Counted from the first letter of the stretch, positions 9,420 through 20,614 are shown. The stretch: DNA of 64,000 nucleotides from Massilia alkalitolerans DSM 17462 (GCF_000427785.1 NZ_ATYR01000002.1:143265-207264); one strand, 5' to 3'. The notes: a model not told the origin generated them from the sequence alone. Made by a program: numbers and translations.

Positions 9420-9982
9420 GCAGCGCTTGGGGCGCCGGCCTGCGCTTGCGGGCGGCGCAGGCGGTACAGCAGGTGCCGCGACAGCGGGTGGCCTGCCGCC
9501 AGGGCCGGGTGCGCGAACGCGCCCCCGCTGTCTTCGCGCATGCCCAGCTTTTCCATCAGCGCGCGCGAGCGCAGGTTGGCCGGGACCGTGAAGGAGACGA
9601 TCTCGCTTAGTCCGAGCTGCGTGAAGCCGAAACGCAGGCAGGCGCGCGCCGCCTCGCCGGCTACACCCTGACCCCAGTAGCGGGGCGCGAGGCGCCAGCC
9701 GATGTCGGTGCAGGGAGCGAATGGCAGCCCGGCTTCATGACGCTTCAGGCCGACGAAACCGGCCAGTTCTCCGCTTGCCGCCAGCGCGACGGCGAAATAG
9801 CAGGCGCCGCTGCGCGCGTACAGATCCTGCTGCGAAGCGATGAAGGCTTCCACTTGCGGCATCGTGAGCGGGCCGGGCAGGAATTCGGTCACGCGCGGGT
9901 CCTGGTTCAGTTCCCAGAAGGCCTGGGCGTCGCCCGCTTCCCAGGTGCGCAGCAGCAGGCGTGGGGTCTGGATGATGTTCAT
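9416..9982 (-). CDS. GNAT-family N-acetyltransferase (RimJ/RimL type)
   Basis: 188 residues. The opening TPRLLLRTWEAGDAQAFWELNQD is the classic start of RimJ/RimL-like acetyltransferases; the acetyl-CoA-binding region is GVAGEAARACLRFGF, followed by NLRSRALMEKLGMRED, typical of motif B. Members acetylate protein N-termini, amino acids or small molecules; the substrate here is unknown. It starts 9 bases after the stop of the alpha/beta hydrolase gene, so it is probably the last gene of the monooxygenase operon. Confidence 0.88.
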   Translation of the reverse strand: MNIIQTPRLLLRTWEAGDAQAFWELNQDPRVTEFLPGPLTMPQVEAFIASQQDLYARSGACYFAVALAASGELAGFVGLKRHEAGLPFAPCTDIGWRLAPRYWGQGVAGEAARACLRFGFTQLGLSEIVSFTVPANLRSRALMEKLGMREDSGGAFAHPALAAGHPLSRHLLYRLRRPQAQAGAPSAA

Positions 9983-9991
9983 CGAGGCATT

Positions 9992-10951
9992 TTAGCTTGC
10001 CAGTACCGGGCGCGCCGCGACCACGCCTTCGATAAAGCCTGCGGTAAGCTCCGGCTGCGTCACCAGGAGCATGTGCCCGCCCTCGACCAGTTGCAGCCGC
10101 CCATCCGGCAGTTTGTCCACCAGCGCCTGGCCGTTGGCGCGCCAGTCGAGCAGGCGGTCGCCGCGGCCGAACAGCACGTGCACAGGCATGCGCAGTTCGC
10201 CGTAGCGGCCTTCGATGCGCGGCATGTGGCCGGCCAGCGCCTGCGCGTCGGCCGAGCCGGCCAGGAATGCCGCCGGGCGCAGGCCGAGCAGGCCGCCGCC
10301 GCGGGTCGCGAAGTCGGGCGGTGCGCTTTCCGGGCCGAACACCTCGCGCAGGATGCCCTTGCTCGTGATGATGCCGAGCGGGACCGCCAGCGTCGCCGCG
10401 AACAGGCGGCGCAACCAGGCGGTTTCGATGGTCATCGAGCGGAACACGGCCGGCACCGCCTGCGGCGCGTGGCTGAGGGGCGCCAGCAGCGCCAGGGCGC
10501 CGACCTGCTGAGGGTGCTCGAGCGCCAGGGTGAGCGCGGTCGCGCCACCCAGCGAATGCCCGACCACGGTCGGCCGCTCCAGTCCCAGCTTGTCGATCAG
10601 CGCGGCGATGGCGCGTGCCTGGGTCGACAGGTCCGCCGGCACCCCGTCAGGGCGCGTCGAATAGCCGGACCCCGGCCGGTCCACCGCCACCACGCGGTAG
10701 CGGCCCGACAGCGCGCGCACGGCGCCATAGTTGAAATGCGCCATCTGGCCGCCGAGCCCGTGGATCAGCAGGACGGCCGGGCCGCGCCCTTCGTCGCGCA
10801 CGTGCAGGCGCACGCCTTCCACCTCGAGGAAGCCGCCGGCGGGCGGCAGGAAGGCCTCGATGCGGCGCGCCGTCCGGCGGCTGAACGCGGCCAGCAGGAG
10901 GAGCAGCAGCGCGAAGCCGCCAAGGGCGGCCAACAGGAGGTGCAGCTTCAT
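9992..10951 (-). CDS. Alpha/beta-fold hydrolase with N-terminal membrane anchor
   Basis: 319 residues. An N-terminal hydrophobic stretch (residues 3-23, Leu-rich) suggests anchoring in the inner membrane. The hydrolase core shows the oxyanion motif LIHGLGGQMAHF, strand DRPGSGYSTRP, the nucleophile elbow GHSLGGA, a late Asp in FGRGDRLLDW and the catalytic His in VEGGHMLL. Substrate not identifiable; esters are likely. Its start overlaps the stop of the SDR gene by four bases (10948-10951), and it probably hydrolyses an ester or lactone made by the upstream monooxygenase; that role is inference from the operon. Confidence 0.88.
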   Translation of the reverse strand: MKLHLLLAALGGFALLLLLLAAFSRRTARRIEAFLPPAGGFLEVEGVRLHVRDEGRGPAVLLIHGLGGQMAHFNYGAVRALSGRYRVVAVDRPGSGYSTRPDGVPADLSTQARAIAALIDKLGLERPTVVGHSLGGATALTLALEHPQQVGALALLAPLSHAPQAVPAVFRSMTIETAWLRRLFAATLAVPLGIITSKGILREVFGPESAPPDFATRGGGLLGLRPAAFLAGSADAQALAGHMPRIEGRYGELRMPVHVLFGRGDRLLDWRANGQALVDKLPDGRLQLVEGGHMLLVTQPELTAGFIEGVVAARPVLAS

Positions 10952-11757
10952 CGTGCGCTCGCTTTCTTCAGGAGTTGCCAGTAATGGACTGGGCTCAGGC
11001 GTTCGAGCAGGGCGACGAACCTGGCGTCGCCGCCGACCAGGATGCGGGCCCGGCGCCGCTCGATGCCGCGCACGATGATCTCGCCGGCCCGCTCGGGCGC
11101 CATGCGCAGCAGGCGCTGCGCGCTCGCGCGGCCGCGCGCGATGTCCTGTGGCGGTGCATCTTTCGGGACGCGGGCCTTGTTCACGATCGCGGTCGCCACG
11201 CCGCCCGGATGCACCACGCTGACCGCCACCGTACTGCCCTCGAGCTCGTGGCGCAGCGCATTGCTGAAACCGCGCACCGCAAACTTGCTGGCCGCATAGG
11301 CGCTCTGGCCGGGCGGCGCAACGATGCCGTAGATGCTGGAGAGGTTGACGATGCGGGCGTCGTCGCTCTGGTGGAGGTGGGGCAGGAAGGCGCGCGTCAT
11401 CCGGACCACGCCATGAAAGTTGATCTCCATGAGCCAGTCGAAGTCTTCTTCGGCCACCTGCTCGAAGCTGCCGCCGAGCGCAACACCGGCATTGTTGACC
11501 AGCAGGTCGACCCGGGCGTGCAGGTCCAGCACCTCGGCCGGCAGCAGGCGCACGGCAGCGCGGTCGGCCACATCCAGGCGGTGGCTGGAGGCGCGCACCC
11601 CGAGCGCCCGCGCTTGCCTGGCTGCCTCGCTGGCGGCCGCGCCGTCGATGTCGGCCAGGGCCAGGTGGCAGCCGCGCCGGGCCAGGGCGAAGGCGGTGGC
11701 GCGCCCGATGCCGCCGCCGGCGCCGGTGACGACGGCGACCCGGTTGGCGAGCTTCAT
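10948..11757 (-). CDS. Short-chain dehydrogenase/reductase
   Basis: 269 residues from ATG 11757. The Rossmann glycine motif TGAGGGIG, NNAG, the catalytic Ser in NLSSIYG and YAASK mark a classical SDR. Substrate unknown. Start and stop are coupled by 4-base overlaps to the monooxygenase (11754-11757) and the hydrolase (10948-10951), so the three proteins are very probably made together. In comparable mycobacterial FMO clusters (mymA type) an SDR interconverts alcohol and ketone around the monooxygenase step; the same role is inferred here. Confidence 0.9.
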   Translation of the reverse strand: MKLANRVAVVTGAGGGIGRATAFALARRGCHLALADIDGAAASEAARQARALGVRASSHRLDVADRAAVRLLPAEVLDLHARVDLLVNNAGVALGGSFEQVAEEDFDWLMEINFHGVVRMTRAFLPHLHQSDDARIVNLSSIYGIVAPPGQSAYAASKFAVRGFSNALRHELEGSTVAVSVVHPGGVATAIVNKARVPKDAPPQDIARGRASAQRLLRMAPERAGEIIVRGIERRRARILVGGDARFVALLERLSPVHYWQLLKKASAR

Positions 11758-13256
11758 GGCATGGCTCCCGGCTGACCGAAGCGCAACACGCCGTCGTCGA
11801 TGCGCCCGAAGCGGATGGTCAGGAGGTCGCGCAGGTAGTTCTGGTAGACCTGCCAGGGCTTGCGCGCGCCCTGCCTGGGCAGCAGGTGGCGGGCCCGCTC
11901 GACATAGCCCGAGTTGAAGTCGAGGAAGGGGACTTCCGGCACCTCCGGGTCGCGCTGCACCACCGCGACGGCCTGGCCGTGCGCGTCCATATGGCGCAGC
12001 AGGCGGCACACCCAGGCAGCCGTCAGGTCGGCCTTCAGGGTCCAGGAGGCATTGGTGTAGCCGAAGGCCAGCGCGCAGTTCGGGACGCCGCTCAGCATCA
12101 TGCCCTTGTAGGACATGGCGCGGCTGGGGTCGACCACGCGCCCGTCCACCACCAGGGTGGCGCCGCCGAACAGCTTCAGGGTAAGGCCGGTGGCCATCAC
12201 CACCAGGTCGGCCGCCAGCTCGCGTCCGGATTGCAGCAGGATGCCGCCCCTGGTGAAGCGCGCGATGTGGTCGGTGACCACCGAGGCGCGCCCGAGGCGG
12301 ATCGCCTTGAACAGGTCGCCGTCCGGCACCACGCAGACACGTTGGTCCCAGGGTTTGTAGCTCGGGGTGAAGTGCTCTGCCGCGGCCTCCGGCGAACCGA
12401 GCTGGTGGCCGGCCATCTCGACGATCTTGCGCTTGACCAGTTCCGGCTTGCTGCGCGCCAGCCAGTACAGGAACATGCTCTCGCCGAGCACGCGCCAGCG
12501 CGTCAGCGCATAGGCCAGCCCCTGCGGGAACAGGCCCTGCATGCGCTGGGCAAAGCGGTAGCGCGAAGGCCGGGCGACGACGTAGGTCGGAGAACGCTGC
12601 AACATGGTCACATGCAGTGCGCGGTCGGTCATCGCCGGCACCACCGTGACGGCCGTGGCGCCGCTGCCGACCACCACCACCTGCTTGCCGCTGTAGTCCA
12701 GGTCCTGGGGCCAGAACTGCGGCTGCACGATGCGCCCTGCGAAATCCTCCTCGCCCTCGAAGCGCGGGCGGTAGGCCTCGTCGTAGCTGTAGTAGCCGCT
12801 GCACAGGTAGAGGAAACGGGCCTGCAGGATGCGCGTCGTGCCGTCCTGCAAACGCGCCTGCACGGTCCACAGCGCGTCTTTCGAGCACCAGCTTGCGCCA
12901 ACCACCTTGTGGCCGTAGCGGATGTGCGGCTCGATGCCGTGCTCGCGCGCGGTGCTGCGCACGTAGTCGAGGATGGCGGGGCCGTCGGCGATCGCCTTGG
13001 CATCCAGCCAGGGGCGGAAGGCATAGCCGAGGGTGTACATGTCGGAATCGGAGCGGATGCCGGGATAGCGGAACAGGTCCCAGGTGCCGCCGATGGCCGC
13101 GCGCGCCTCGAGGATGGCGTAGCGCTTGCCGGGGCAGCCTCGCTGCAGGGCGCTGGCGGCGCCGATGCCGGACAGTCCGGCGCCGACGATGAGCACGTCC
13201 AGCGGGGCTTCCTGCGCAGCGCTCGCCGCGGGAGAAGCGGATGCGGGTGGACGCAT
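11754..13256 (-). CDS. Flavin-containing (Baeyer-Villiger-type) monooxygenase, EtaA/AlmA-like
   Basis: 500 residues. The FAD site GAGLSGIGAASALQ is near residue 25, GTWDLFRYPGIRSDSDMYT follows, and the NADPH site VVVGSGATAVTVVPAM is near residue 200. The Baeyer-Villiger fingerprint FxGxxxHxxxWP is recognisable as FAGRIVQPQFWP, but the central His is Gln. EtaA/AlmA relatives oxidise ketones, long-chain alkanes or sulfur compounds using FAD and NADPH. First gene of the operon with SDR, hydrolase and GNAT genes; divergent from a TetR gene that is the obvious regulator. Exact substrate unknown. Confidence 0.88.
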   Translation of the reverse strand: MRPPASASPAASAAQEAPLDVLIVGAGLSGIGAASALQRGCPGKRYAILEARAAIGGTWDLFRYPGIRSDSDMYTLGYAFRPWLDAKAIADGPAILDYVRSTAREHGIEPHIRYGHKVVGASWCSKDALWTVQARLQDGTTRILQARFLYLCSGYYSYDEAYRPRFEGEEDFAGRIVQPQFWPQDLDYSGKQVVVVGSGATAVTVVPAMTDRALHVTMLQRSPTYVVARPSRYRFAQRMQGLFPQGLAYALTRWRVLGESMFLYWLARSKPELVKRKIVEMAGHQLGSPEAAAEHFTPSYKPWDQRVCVVPDGDLFKAIRLGRASVVTDHIARFTRGGILLQSGRELAADLVVMATGLTLKLFGGATLVVDGRVVDPSRAMSYKGMMLSGVPNCALAFGYTNASWTLKADLTAAWVCRLLRHMDAHGQAVAVVQRDPEVPEVPFLDFNSGYVERARHLLPRQGARKPWQVYQNYLRDLLTIRFGRIDDGVLRFGQPGAMP

Positions 13257-13265
13257 GGTGTCTCG

Positions 13266-13286
13266 GTGTCTTTTTTATATAGACAC
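13266..13286 (+). promoter_or_regulatory. Candidate TetR operator, proximal to the monooxygenase gene
   Basis: GTGTCT (13266-13271), nine-base AT spacer, AGACAC (13281-13286): a perfect 6-9-6 inverted repeat, starting 10 bases upstream of the monooxygenase start. It pairs with a second site of the same spacing at 13293-13313. Confidence 0.6.
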
Positions 13287-13292
13287 TGTACA

Positions 13293-13313
13293 TTGTCAGA
13301 ATCACGGTGACAA
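13293..13313 (+). promoter_or_regulatory. Candidate TetR operator, proximal to the tetR gene
   Basis: TTGTCA (13293-13298), nine-base spacer, TGACAA (13308-13313). Same 21-bp geometry and shared TGTC half-site core as the neighbouring repeat; the centres are 27 bp apart. It lies 33 bases before the tetR start, suggesting autoregulation. Confidence 0.6.
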
Positions 13314-13346
13314 GTTTGGAAACAAGTTTCTGTGTAGAATGTAGCC

Positions 13347-13973
13347 ATGAAAGCAGAGCTCACCACCACCCGGTCTTACCGCGGGCTGTCCCAGGAGGAG
13401 CGGCGCGCCGACCGCCGCGCGCGCCTCGTTGCCGCGGCCATTGCCGTCTATGGCGAGCGCGGCTACCACCAGGCCACCGTCAAGGCGGTCTGCGAGGCGG
13501 CCGGCCTGACCGAGCGCTACTTCTACGAATCCTTCCCCAACAGCGAAGCGCTGCTGATCGACTCCTTCAATGCCGTGACCTATTCGGTGCTGGGAGAAAT
13601 CACGCGCGCAGCCAAGGAAGCGGGACGCGGGCGCATCGCGCGCTCGCGCGCCATGCTGCACGCCTATTTCGCCGCGCTGCAGCGCGAGCCGCAGTCGGCA
13701 CGGGTGTTCCTGGTGGAGATCCGCGGCGTCAGCCGCGCGGTCGACCTGGCCTTCGATGCGGCGCTGCGCGCGATCGGGCGCGAGGTGGCGCGCATCGTGG
13801 CGGCGCCCGGCGCGCCGGACGACGAACTGCTCCAGGCCGGGGTGGTCGGTGGCGTGATCCACATCGCGCTGCGCTGGATCGACAACGGCTATGCGCCGGC
13901 GATCGAGAGCGTGGTCGATACCGCGCTGCGGCTCGGCACGGTGTTGTCGGCGCCGCGCCGCAGCGCCGCGTAG
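13347..13973 (+). CDS. TetR/AcrR-family transcriptional regulator
   Basis: 208 residues. The N-terminal helix-turn-helix region spans about residues 20-65 (RLVAAAIAVYGERGYHQATV, then AGLTERYFYESFPNSEAL), the standard TetR arrangement; the C-terminal ligand-binding half is helical and not diagnostic. It is transcribed divergently from the monooxygenase operon over a 90-base gap that carries two inverted repeats, so it probably represses that operon and itself. The inducer is likely the operon's substrate; its identity is unknown. Confidence 0.9.
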   Translation: MKAELTTTRSYRGLSQEERRADRRARLVAAAIAVYGERGYHQATVKAVCEAAGLTERYFYESFPNSEALLIDSFNAVTYSVLGEITRAAKEAGRGRIARSRAMLHAYFAALQREPQSARVFLVEIRGVSRAVDLAFDAALRAIGREVARIVAAPGAPDDELLQAGVVGGVIHIALRWIDNGYAPAIESVVDTALRLGTVLSAPRRSAA

Positions 13974-13989
13974 TCCAGCCGAATAGAAA

Positions 13990-14012
13990 AAAGCCCGGCA
14001 GTGCCGGGCTTT
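13990..14012 (+). terminator. Bidirectional rho-independent terminator
   Basis: Stem AAAGCCCGGC (13990-13999), loop AGT, GCCGGGCTTT (14003-14012). It sits between the convergent tetR and beta-barrel genes and has A/T tracts on both sides. Confidence 0.85.
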
Positions 14013-14030
14013 GGACGAGGGCGAAGCCGC

Positions 14031-14537
14031 TCAGAACTGGAAGGACAAACCGGTGCTCAGGTTGGTCGCCTGCTGGGAGATCTTCTGCACCTCCACGCGC
14101 GCCGCGATCGCCGGGCTGATCGCATAGCTCAGGCCGATGCCGTACAGCGCCTTGGTGGTCGAATCCTTGTTGGTGAAGCCCCCGGTGCTGAAACGCTCCT
14201 GGATGCGTGCCGCGCCGAGGCGGCCGTAGACGCTGAAACTTTCCCCGATCGGCATGCTGCCCACCAGCGACAGCGAGGTCTGGTCGGCACGCACGTTGGC
14301 ACCGTCGTTGCCCCAGCGATAGTCGCGCTCGAACAGGCGGCGCTGGCCCAGTTCGACGGCGAAGTTCGGATGGAAGTTGTAGCCCACGAACCCGCCGAAG
14401 CTGGTATCGCGACCGTCGACATCGGTGATCTTGGTGCGGCCGATGTCGGCGCCCGCATAGAAGCTGCCGGGTTGGGCGGCGAAGCCGGCCGAGGAGGCGA
14501 CGATCAGGGCGGCTGCGACTGCGATTTTCTTGAACAT
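14031..14537 (-). CDS. Outer-membrane beta-barrel protein, copy 2
   Basis: 168 residues. A signal peptide of about 21 residues (MFKKIAVAAALIVASSAGFA, cleavage before AQ) is followed by alternating amphipathic strands such as FYAGADIG, FGGFVGYNFH, FAVELGQRR and FSVYGRLGAAR. The chain ends in LSFQF, the terminal Phe expected for BAM recognition. Length and pattern fit a small OmpA-transmembrane/OmpW-like 8-strand barrel without a peptidoglycan domain. It begins 14 bases after the stop of a close paralogue, so the pair arose by tandem duplication and is probably co-transcribed. Confidence 0.85.
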   Translation of the reverse strand: MFKKIAVAAALIVASSAGFAAQPGSFYAGADIGRTKITDVDGRDTSFGGFVGYNFHPNFAVELGQRRLFERDYRWGNDGANVRADQTSLSLVGSMPIGESFSVYGRLGAARIQERFSTGGFTNKDSTTKALYGIGLSYAISPAIAARVEVQKISQQATNLSTGLSFQF

Positions 14538-14551
14538 GGGGAGGCCTTTCT

Positions 14552-15073
14552 TTAGAACTGGAAGGCGACGCCGGCGCTCAGGTTGGTCGCGTCGCTGGCG
14601 GGCTTCTGCACTTCGAGGCGGGCCGAGACGGCCGGGCTGAAGGCGTAGCTCAGGCCGACGCCGTACAGGGCCTTGGTGGTGGAGTCCTTGGCGCTGAAGC
14701 CGGCCGAGCTGACCTTGGCTTCCAGGCGATTCACGCCGAGGCGGCCGTAGACGCTGAAGTTCTGGTCCAGCGGCAGGCTGCCGACCAGCGACAGGTGGGC
14801 CTGGTCGAGCTTCGCACTGCCTTGCACGAAAGCAGTGCTCGGGCTGCCGACATAGATGTCATAGTCCGCCAGGCGGCGGTAGCCGGCTTCCACGGCGAAG
14901 TTCTGGTGGAAGTTGTAGCCGACGAAGCCGCCGACGCTGGTGTCGCGCTTGGAGACGTCGTCGACCTTGGTCTTGCCGACATCACCGCCGGCGTAGAAGG
15001 TAGTCGGTTGGGCGGCAAAAGCGGCCGAGGAAGCGATGAGCAGGGCGCTGGCAGCTGCGATTTTCTTGAACAT
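14552..15073 (-). CDS. Outer-membrane beta-barrel protein, copy 1
   Basis: 173 residues, the upstream partner of a tandem pair. Signal peptide MFKKIAAASALLIASSAAFA, then FYAGGDVGKTK, GGFVGYNFHQNFAVEAGYRR, DQNFSVYGRLGVNR and terminal AGVAFQF. The barrel strands and the DSTTKALYG(V/I)GLSYA segment are nearly identical in both copies, while the region around residues 70-85 (loops) differs, the pattern expected when surface loops diverge. A predicted promoter lies about 55 bases upstream. Function (pore, adhesion, membrane stability) is unknown. Confidence 0.85.
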   Translation of the reverse strand: MFKKIAAASALLIASSAAFAAQPTTFYAGGDVGKTKVDDVSKRDTSVGGFVGYNFHQNFAVEAGYRRLADYDIYVGSPSTAFVQGSAKLDQAHLSLVGSLPLDQNFSVYGRLGVNRLEAKVSSAGFSAKDSTTKALYGVGLSYAFSPAVSARLEVQKPASDATNLSAGVAFQF

Positions 15074-15128
15074 ATTATGTGCCTCTTTCTGTCGTTGATG
15101 CGCTGGGGCGATTCCCGAGCACGGCGCA

Positions 15129-15158
15129 ATTATTGCAGCTGGGATACGTTAACTGCAA
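15129..15158 (-). promoter_or_regulatory. Possible sigma-70 promoter for the beta-barrel pair
   Basis: On the minus strand, TTGCAG (15158-15153) and AATAAT (15134-15129) with 18-base spacing, about 55 bases upstream of the start at 15073. The -10 is good, the -35 only fair. The surrounding 240-base gap is noticeably AT-rich. Confidence 0.4.
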
Positions 15159-15272
15159 TTTTTCACTACGCACAAATGTGCAAATAATGTTTGCAAATGT
15201 AACCGTGTATGCATATTTTGTTTGCCTTGTGCTCAATTGGATCAAATCGTCGTCGGAGGCTGCGCAAGAAAA

Positions 15273-15294
15273 AAGCCGCCCGGTAGGGCGGCTT
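15273..15294 (-). terminator. Rho-independent terminator of the bkd/lpd operon
   Basis: On the minus strand AAGCCGCCC, loop TACC, GGGCGGCTT followed by further T residues (15272-15268). It lies 21 bases after the lpd stop codon. Confidence 0.88.
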
Positions 15295-15314
15295 CGGTGG
15301 CGGGGGAGCAGCGC

Positions 15315-16727
15315 TCAGATGTGCAGTGCGTGCCCCAGTGCGCGCAGCGCGGCTTCCTGCACCGCTTCGCCCAGGGTCGGGTGGGCGTGGATGGTGCCGG
15401 CGATATCCTCGAGCTGCGCGCCCAGTTCGATCGACTGCGTGAAGCCCGCCGCCAGTTCGGACACCGCGCCGCCCACGGCCTGCCAGCCGATGATGCGATG
15501 GTCGCTCTTGCGGGCCACCACGCGCACGAAACCGTCCGTGCTTTCGATGGTCATCGCCCGCCCGTTGGCACTGAATGGGAAGTTGGCCGTGACGATCTCG
15601 ATGCCCGCCTTGTCGGCGTCCAGCGGCGACATCCCGACCACGACGATTTCCGGATCGGTGAAGCACACCGCGGGAATCGCGGCAGGCGCAAAGTGGCGGC
15701 GCTTGCCGGACACGATCTCGGCCACCATCTCGCCCTGGGCCATGGCGCGGTGCGCCAGCATCGGCTCGCCGGTCAGGTCGCCGATCGCCCAGACATTGCG
15801 CATCGAGGTGCGGCACCCGTCGTCCACCTTGACCGCGCGCCCGTTCATGTCGAGCATCAGGTTTTCCAGGCCCCAGCCCGTAGTACGCGGCTTGCGGCCC
15901 ACCGCCACCAGCACCCGATCCGCTTCCAGCAGGGCTTCGACGCCGGAAGCGTCGCGCACGCGCACGCGCTGCTGCCCGTCCTCGCCGTCCATGCCCAGCA
16001 CAGAGGTCGCCAGGCGCAGCTCGACGCCCAGGCGCCCCAGGCTTGCGGCTACCGGCTTGACCAGGTCGGCGTCATAGGCGGGCAGGATGCGGTCGGCCGC
16101 TTCGACCACCGTCACCTGGCTGCCGAGCTTGCGGTAGGCGGTGCCGAGTTCCAGGCCGATGTAGCCTGCGCCCACCACCACCAGGCGCTGCGGAATGCCG
16201 TCGGGCGAGAGCGCTTCGGTCGAGGAGATGACCGGACCGCCGAAGGGCATGAAGGGCAGCTCCACCGCTTCGGAACCGCTGGCCAGCAGCATGTGCTCGC
16301 AACGGATCCGCACCGAGGCCTCGCTTTCTCCGTCCGCGCGCACCTCGACGGTCTTGCCGTCCAGGATGGTCGCCCAGCCCTGTACCAGCTTGACGCCGTT
16401 CTTTTTGAGGAGGGCGCCGACGCCGCCGGTGAGCTTCTTGACGATGCCGTCCTTCCAGGCCACCGTGCGTTCGAGGTCGATGCGCGGGGCGGCGGCGGAG
16501 ATCCCGAGCGGCGAAGTTTCGGCCGCATAGCTGCGCGCCTTGCAGAACTCCTCGGCCGCGTGGATCATCGCCTTGGACGGGATGCAGCCGATGTTGAGGC
16601 AGGTGCCGCCGGGGGCGGCGCCTTCGACCAGCACGGTCGGCACGCCGAGCTGGCCGGCGCGGATGCCGGCCACGTAGCCGCCCGGTCCGCCGCCGATGAT
16701 CAGGAGTGTGGTGTTGAGTGTCTCCAT
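15315..16727 (-). CDS. lpdA: Dihydrolipoyl dehydrogenase (E3) of the branched-chain 2-oxoacid dehydrogenase complex
   Basis: 470 residues. FAD-binding [19 protein letters not shown] at the N-terminus, redox disulfide [16 protein letters not shown] site [20 protein letters not shown] and the C-terminal [12 protein letters not shown] with the catalytic His-Glu pair. The enzyme reoxidises dihydrolipoyl groups on E2 with NAD+. It is the last gene of a four-gene operon, four bases after the E2 gene, so it is the dedicated E3 (LpdV-like) of this complex rather than the general one. Confidence 0.95.
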   Translation of the reverse strand: METLNTTLLIIGGGPGGYVAGIRAGQLGVPTVLVEGAAPGGTCLNIGCIPSKAMIHAAEEFCKARSYAAETSPLGISAAAPRIDLERTVAWKDGIVKKLTGGVGALLKKNGVKLVQGWATILDGKTVEVRADGESEASVRIRCEHMLLASGSEAVELPFMPFGGPVISSTEALSPDGIPQRLVVVGAGYIGLELGTAYRKLGSQVTVVEAADRILPAYDADLVKPVAASLGRLGVELRLATSVLGMDGEDGQQRVRVRDASGVEALLEADRVLVAVGRKPRTTGWGLENLMLDMNGRAVKVDDGCRTSMRNVWAIGDLTGEPMLAHRAMAQGEMVAEIVSGKRRHFAPAAIPAVCFTDPEIVVVGMSPLDADKAGIEIVTANFPFSANGRAMTIESTDGFVRVVARKSDHRIIGWQAVGGAVSELAAGFTQSIELGAQLEDIAGTIHAHPTLGEAVQEAALRALGHALHI

Positions 16728-16731
16728 GTCT

Positions 16732-18081
16732 TCACTCCACGAAGATGGTGGCCGGGGTTTCGAGGTAGCCGCGGATGGTCTGCACGAACTTGGCCGCCAC
16801 CTGGCCGTCGATGACCCGGTGGTCGAACGAGGACGACAGGTTCATCATCTTGCGCGCCACCATGGCGCCATCCCGGATCATTGGACGGTCGACGATGCGG
16901 TTGGGGCCGATGATCGCCACTTCCGGACGGTTCAGCACCGGGGTGGTGACGATGCCGCCCAGCGGACCCAGGCTGGTGATGGTGATCGTGGAGCCGGTCA
17001 GCTCCTCGCGCGTTGCGCGGCCGGCGCGCGCGGCATCGGCCAGGCGCGCCACCTCGGCGGCCGCTGCCCACGGGTCGAGCGTCTCGGCGTGGCGCACCAC
17101 CGGCACCATCAGGCCGGCCTCGGTCTGGGCGGCGATGCCCAGGTGCACGCCTTCGAACTGGGTGAGGAGGTTGTTGGCGTCGTCGTAGCGCGCGTTCATC
17201 ATCGGGTACTGGCGCAGCGCCAGCACCACCGCACGCATCAGGAGCGGCAGGAAGGTCAGCTTGCCGCGCTCGGCGCCATACCTGGCGTTGAGCTGGGTGC
17301 GCAGCGCTTCCAGTTCGGTGACGTCGACTTCTTCCACATAGGTGAAGTGCGGGATGTTGCGCTTGGCTTCCTGCATCTTCTCGGCGATCTTGCGGCGCAG
17401 GCCGATGACCGGCGCCGATTGTTCGCCCTCGCGCTTGGCATAGCGCTCGTCGCGTCCAGTGCCTTGCGCGCTTGCGCGGCGGCCCGACACGTGGGCGTCG
17501 AGGTCGGAATGCAGGATGCGGCCCGCCGGGCCGCTGCCGTGCACGAACTGCAGTTCGATCCCGAGGTCCCATGCGCGCTGGCGCACGGCCGGCGCAGCCA
17601 GCGGCTTTTCGCCCTCGGCGCGCATCGGCGCCGGGCCGTTCTGGTAGCTGCGTTGCGGTGCTGCGGCCGGCTTCGGCGGCGGGGCCGCCGGCGCAGAGGC
17701 TCGAGCCTGCGCGCCTGCCGGGCTCTCCGCCTGCGCCACCGCTTCCAGCTGCGGTTCCGCGACTTCTTCTGCCGGCGCCGTGGCGGCGGCGGATTTGACA
17801 GGTTCCTGTTTCGCCTTCTCGCCGGTGAAGTTGCCGGCGCCTTCGACCTCCAGGCGGATCAGTTCCGCGCCCACGGCCAGCGACTGGCCGACCGCGCCGC
17901 CCAGGCTGGTAATGGTGCCGGCGACCGGCGAAGGAATCTCGACGGTGGCTTTATCCGTCATGACGTCGGCCAGCACCTGGTCTTCCTTGACCGTGTCGCC
18001 CGGCTGCACGTGCCAGGCGACGACTTCGACCTCGGCGATGCCTTCGCCCAGGTCCGGCATCTTGATGACATGAATGCCCAT
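16732..18081 (-). CDS. bkdB: Branched-chain 2-oxoacid dehydrogenase E2, lipoamide acyltransferase
   Basis: 449 residues from ATG 18081 (GGAGGG upstream). A single N-terminal lipoyl domain carries the lipoylated Lys in [10 protein letters not shown]. An Ala/Pro-rich linker follows, then a peripheral-subunit-binding domain ([20 protein letters not shown]), and a C-terminal catalytic acyltransferase domain with the active-site FDHRVIDG. It transfers branched acyl groups from lipoamide to CoA (isobutyryl-, isovaleryl-, 2-methylbutyryl-CoA). It is separated by one base from the stop of the E1-beta gene and by four bases from the E3 gene. Confidence 0.94.
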   Translation of the reverse strand: MGIHVIKMPDLGEGIAEVEVVAWHVQPGDTVKEDQVLADVMTDKATVEIPSPVAGTITSLGGAVGQSLAVGAELIRLEVEGAGNFTGEKAKQEPVKSAAATAPAEEVAEPQLEAVAQAESPAGAQARASAPAAPPPKPAAAPQRSYQNGPAPMRAEGEKPLAAPAVRQRAWDLGIELQFVHGSGPAGRILHSDLDAHVSGRRASAQGTGRDERYAKREGEQSAPVIGLRRKIAEKMQEAKRNIPHFTYVEEVDVTELEALRTQLNARYGAERGKLTFLPLLMRAVVLALRQYPMMNARYDDANNLLTQFEGVHLGIAAQTEAGLMVPVVRHAETLDPWAAAAEVARLADAARAGRATREELTGSTITITSLGPLGGIVTTPVLNRPEVAIIGPNRIVDRPMIRDGAMVARKMMNLSSSFDHRVIDGQVAAKFVQTIRGYLETPATIFVE

Positions 18082-18082
18082 G

Positions 18083-20439
<2,357 letters not shown>

Positions 20440-20446
20440 TCATATT

Positions 20447-20461
20447 GCTATGCAGCATAGC
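20447..20461 (+). promoter_or_regulatory. Palindrome upstream of the bkd operon
   Basis: GCTATGC-A-GCATAGC, a perfect 7-1-7 inverted repeat, 80 bases upstream of bkdA1 and 154 bases before the divergent EAL gene. A plausible protein-binding site; no regulator can be assigned. Confidence 0.4.
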
Positions 20462-20614
20462 GTGCCCGGCAGTAGGGTGGGCTCACGCTACTGCATGCCG
20501 TATCGGCGGCGGTACAAGGGCGTGTCAGGCGCCCGGTGCGGATTGCGGGCCGCGCGCGGCGTCTGTAGTATGGGACTGCCGCAGCATCCCCTTCATGCCC
20601 GTGCGCAGGGAAAC

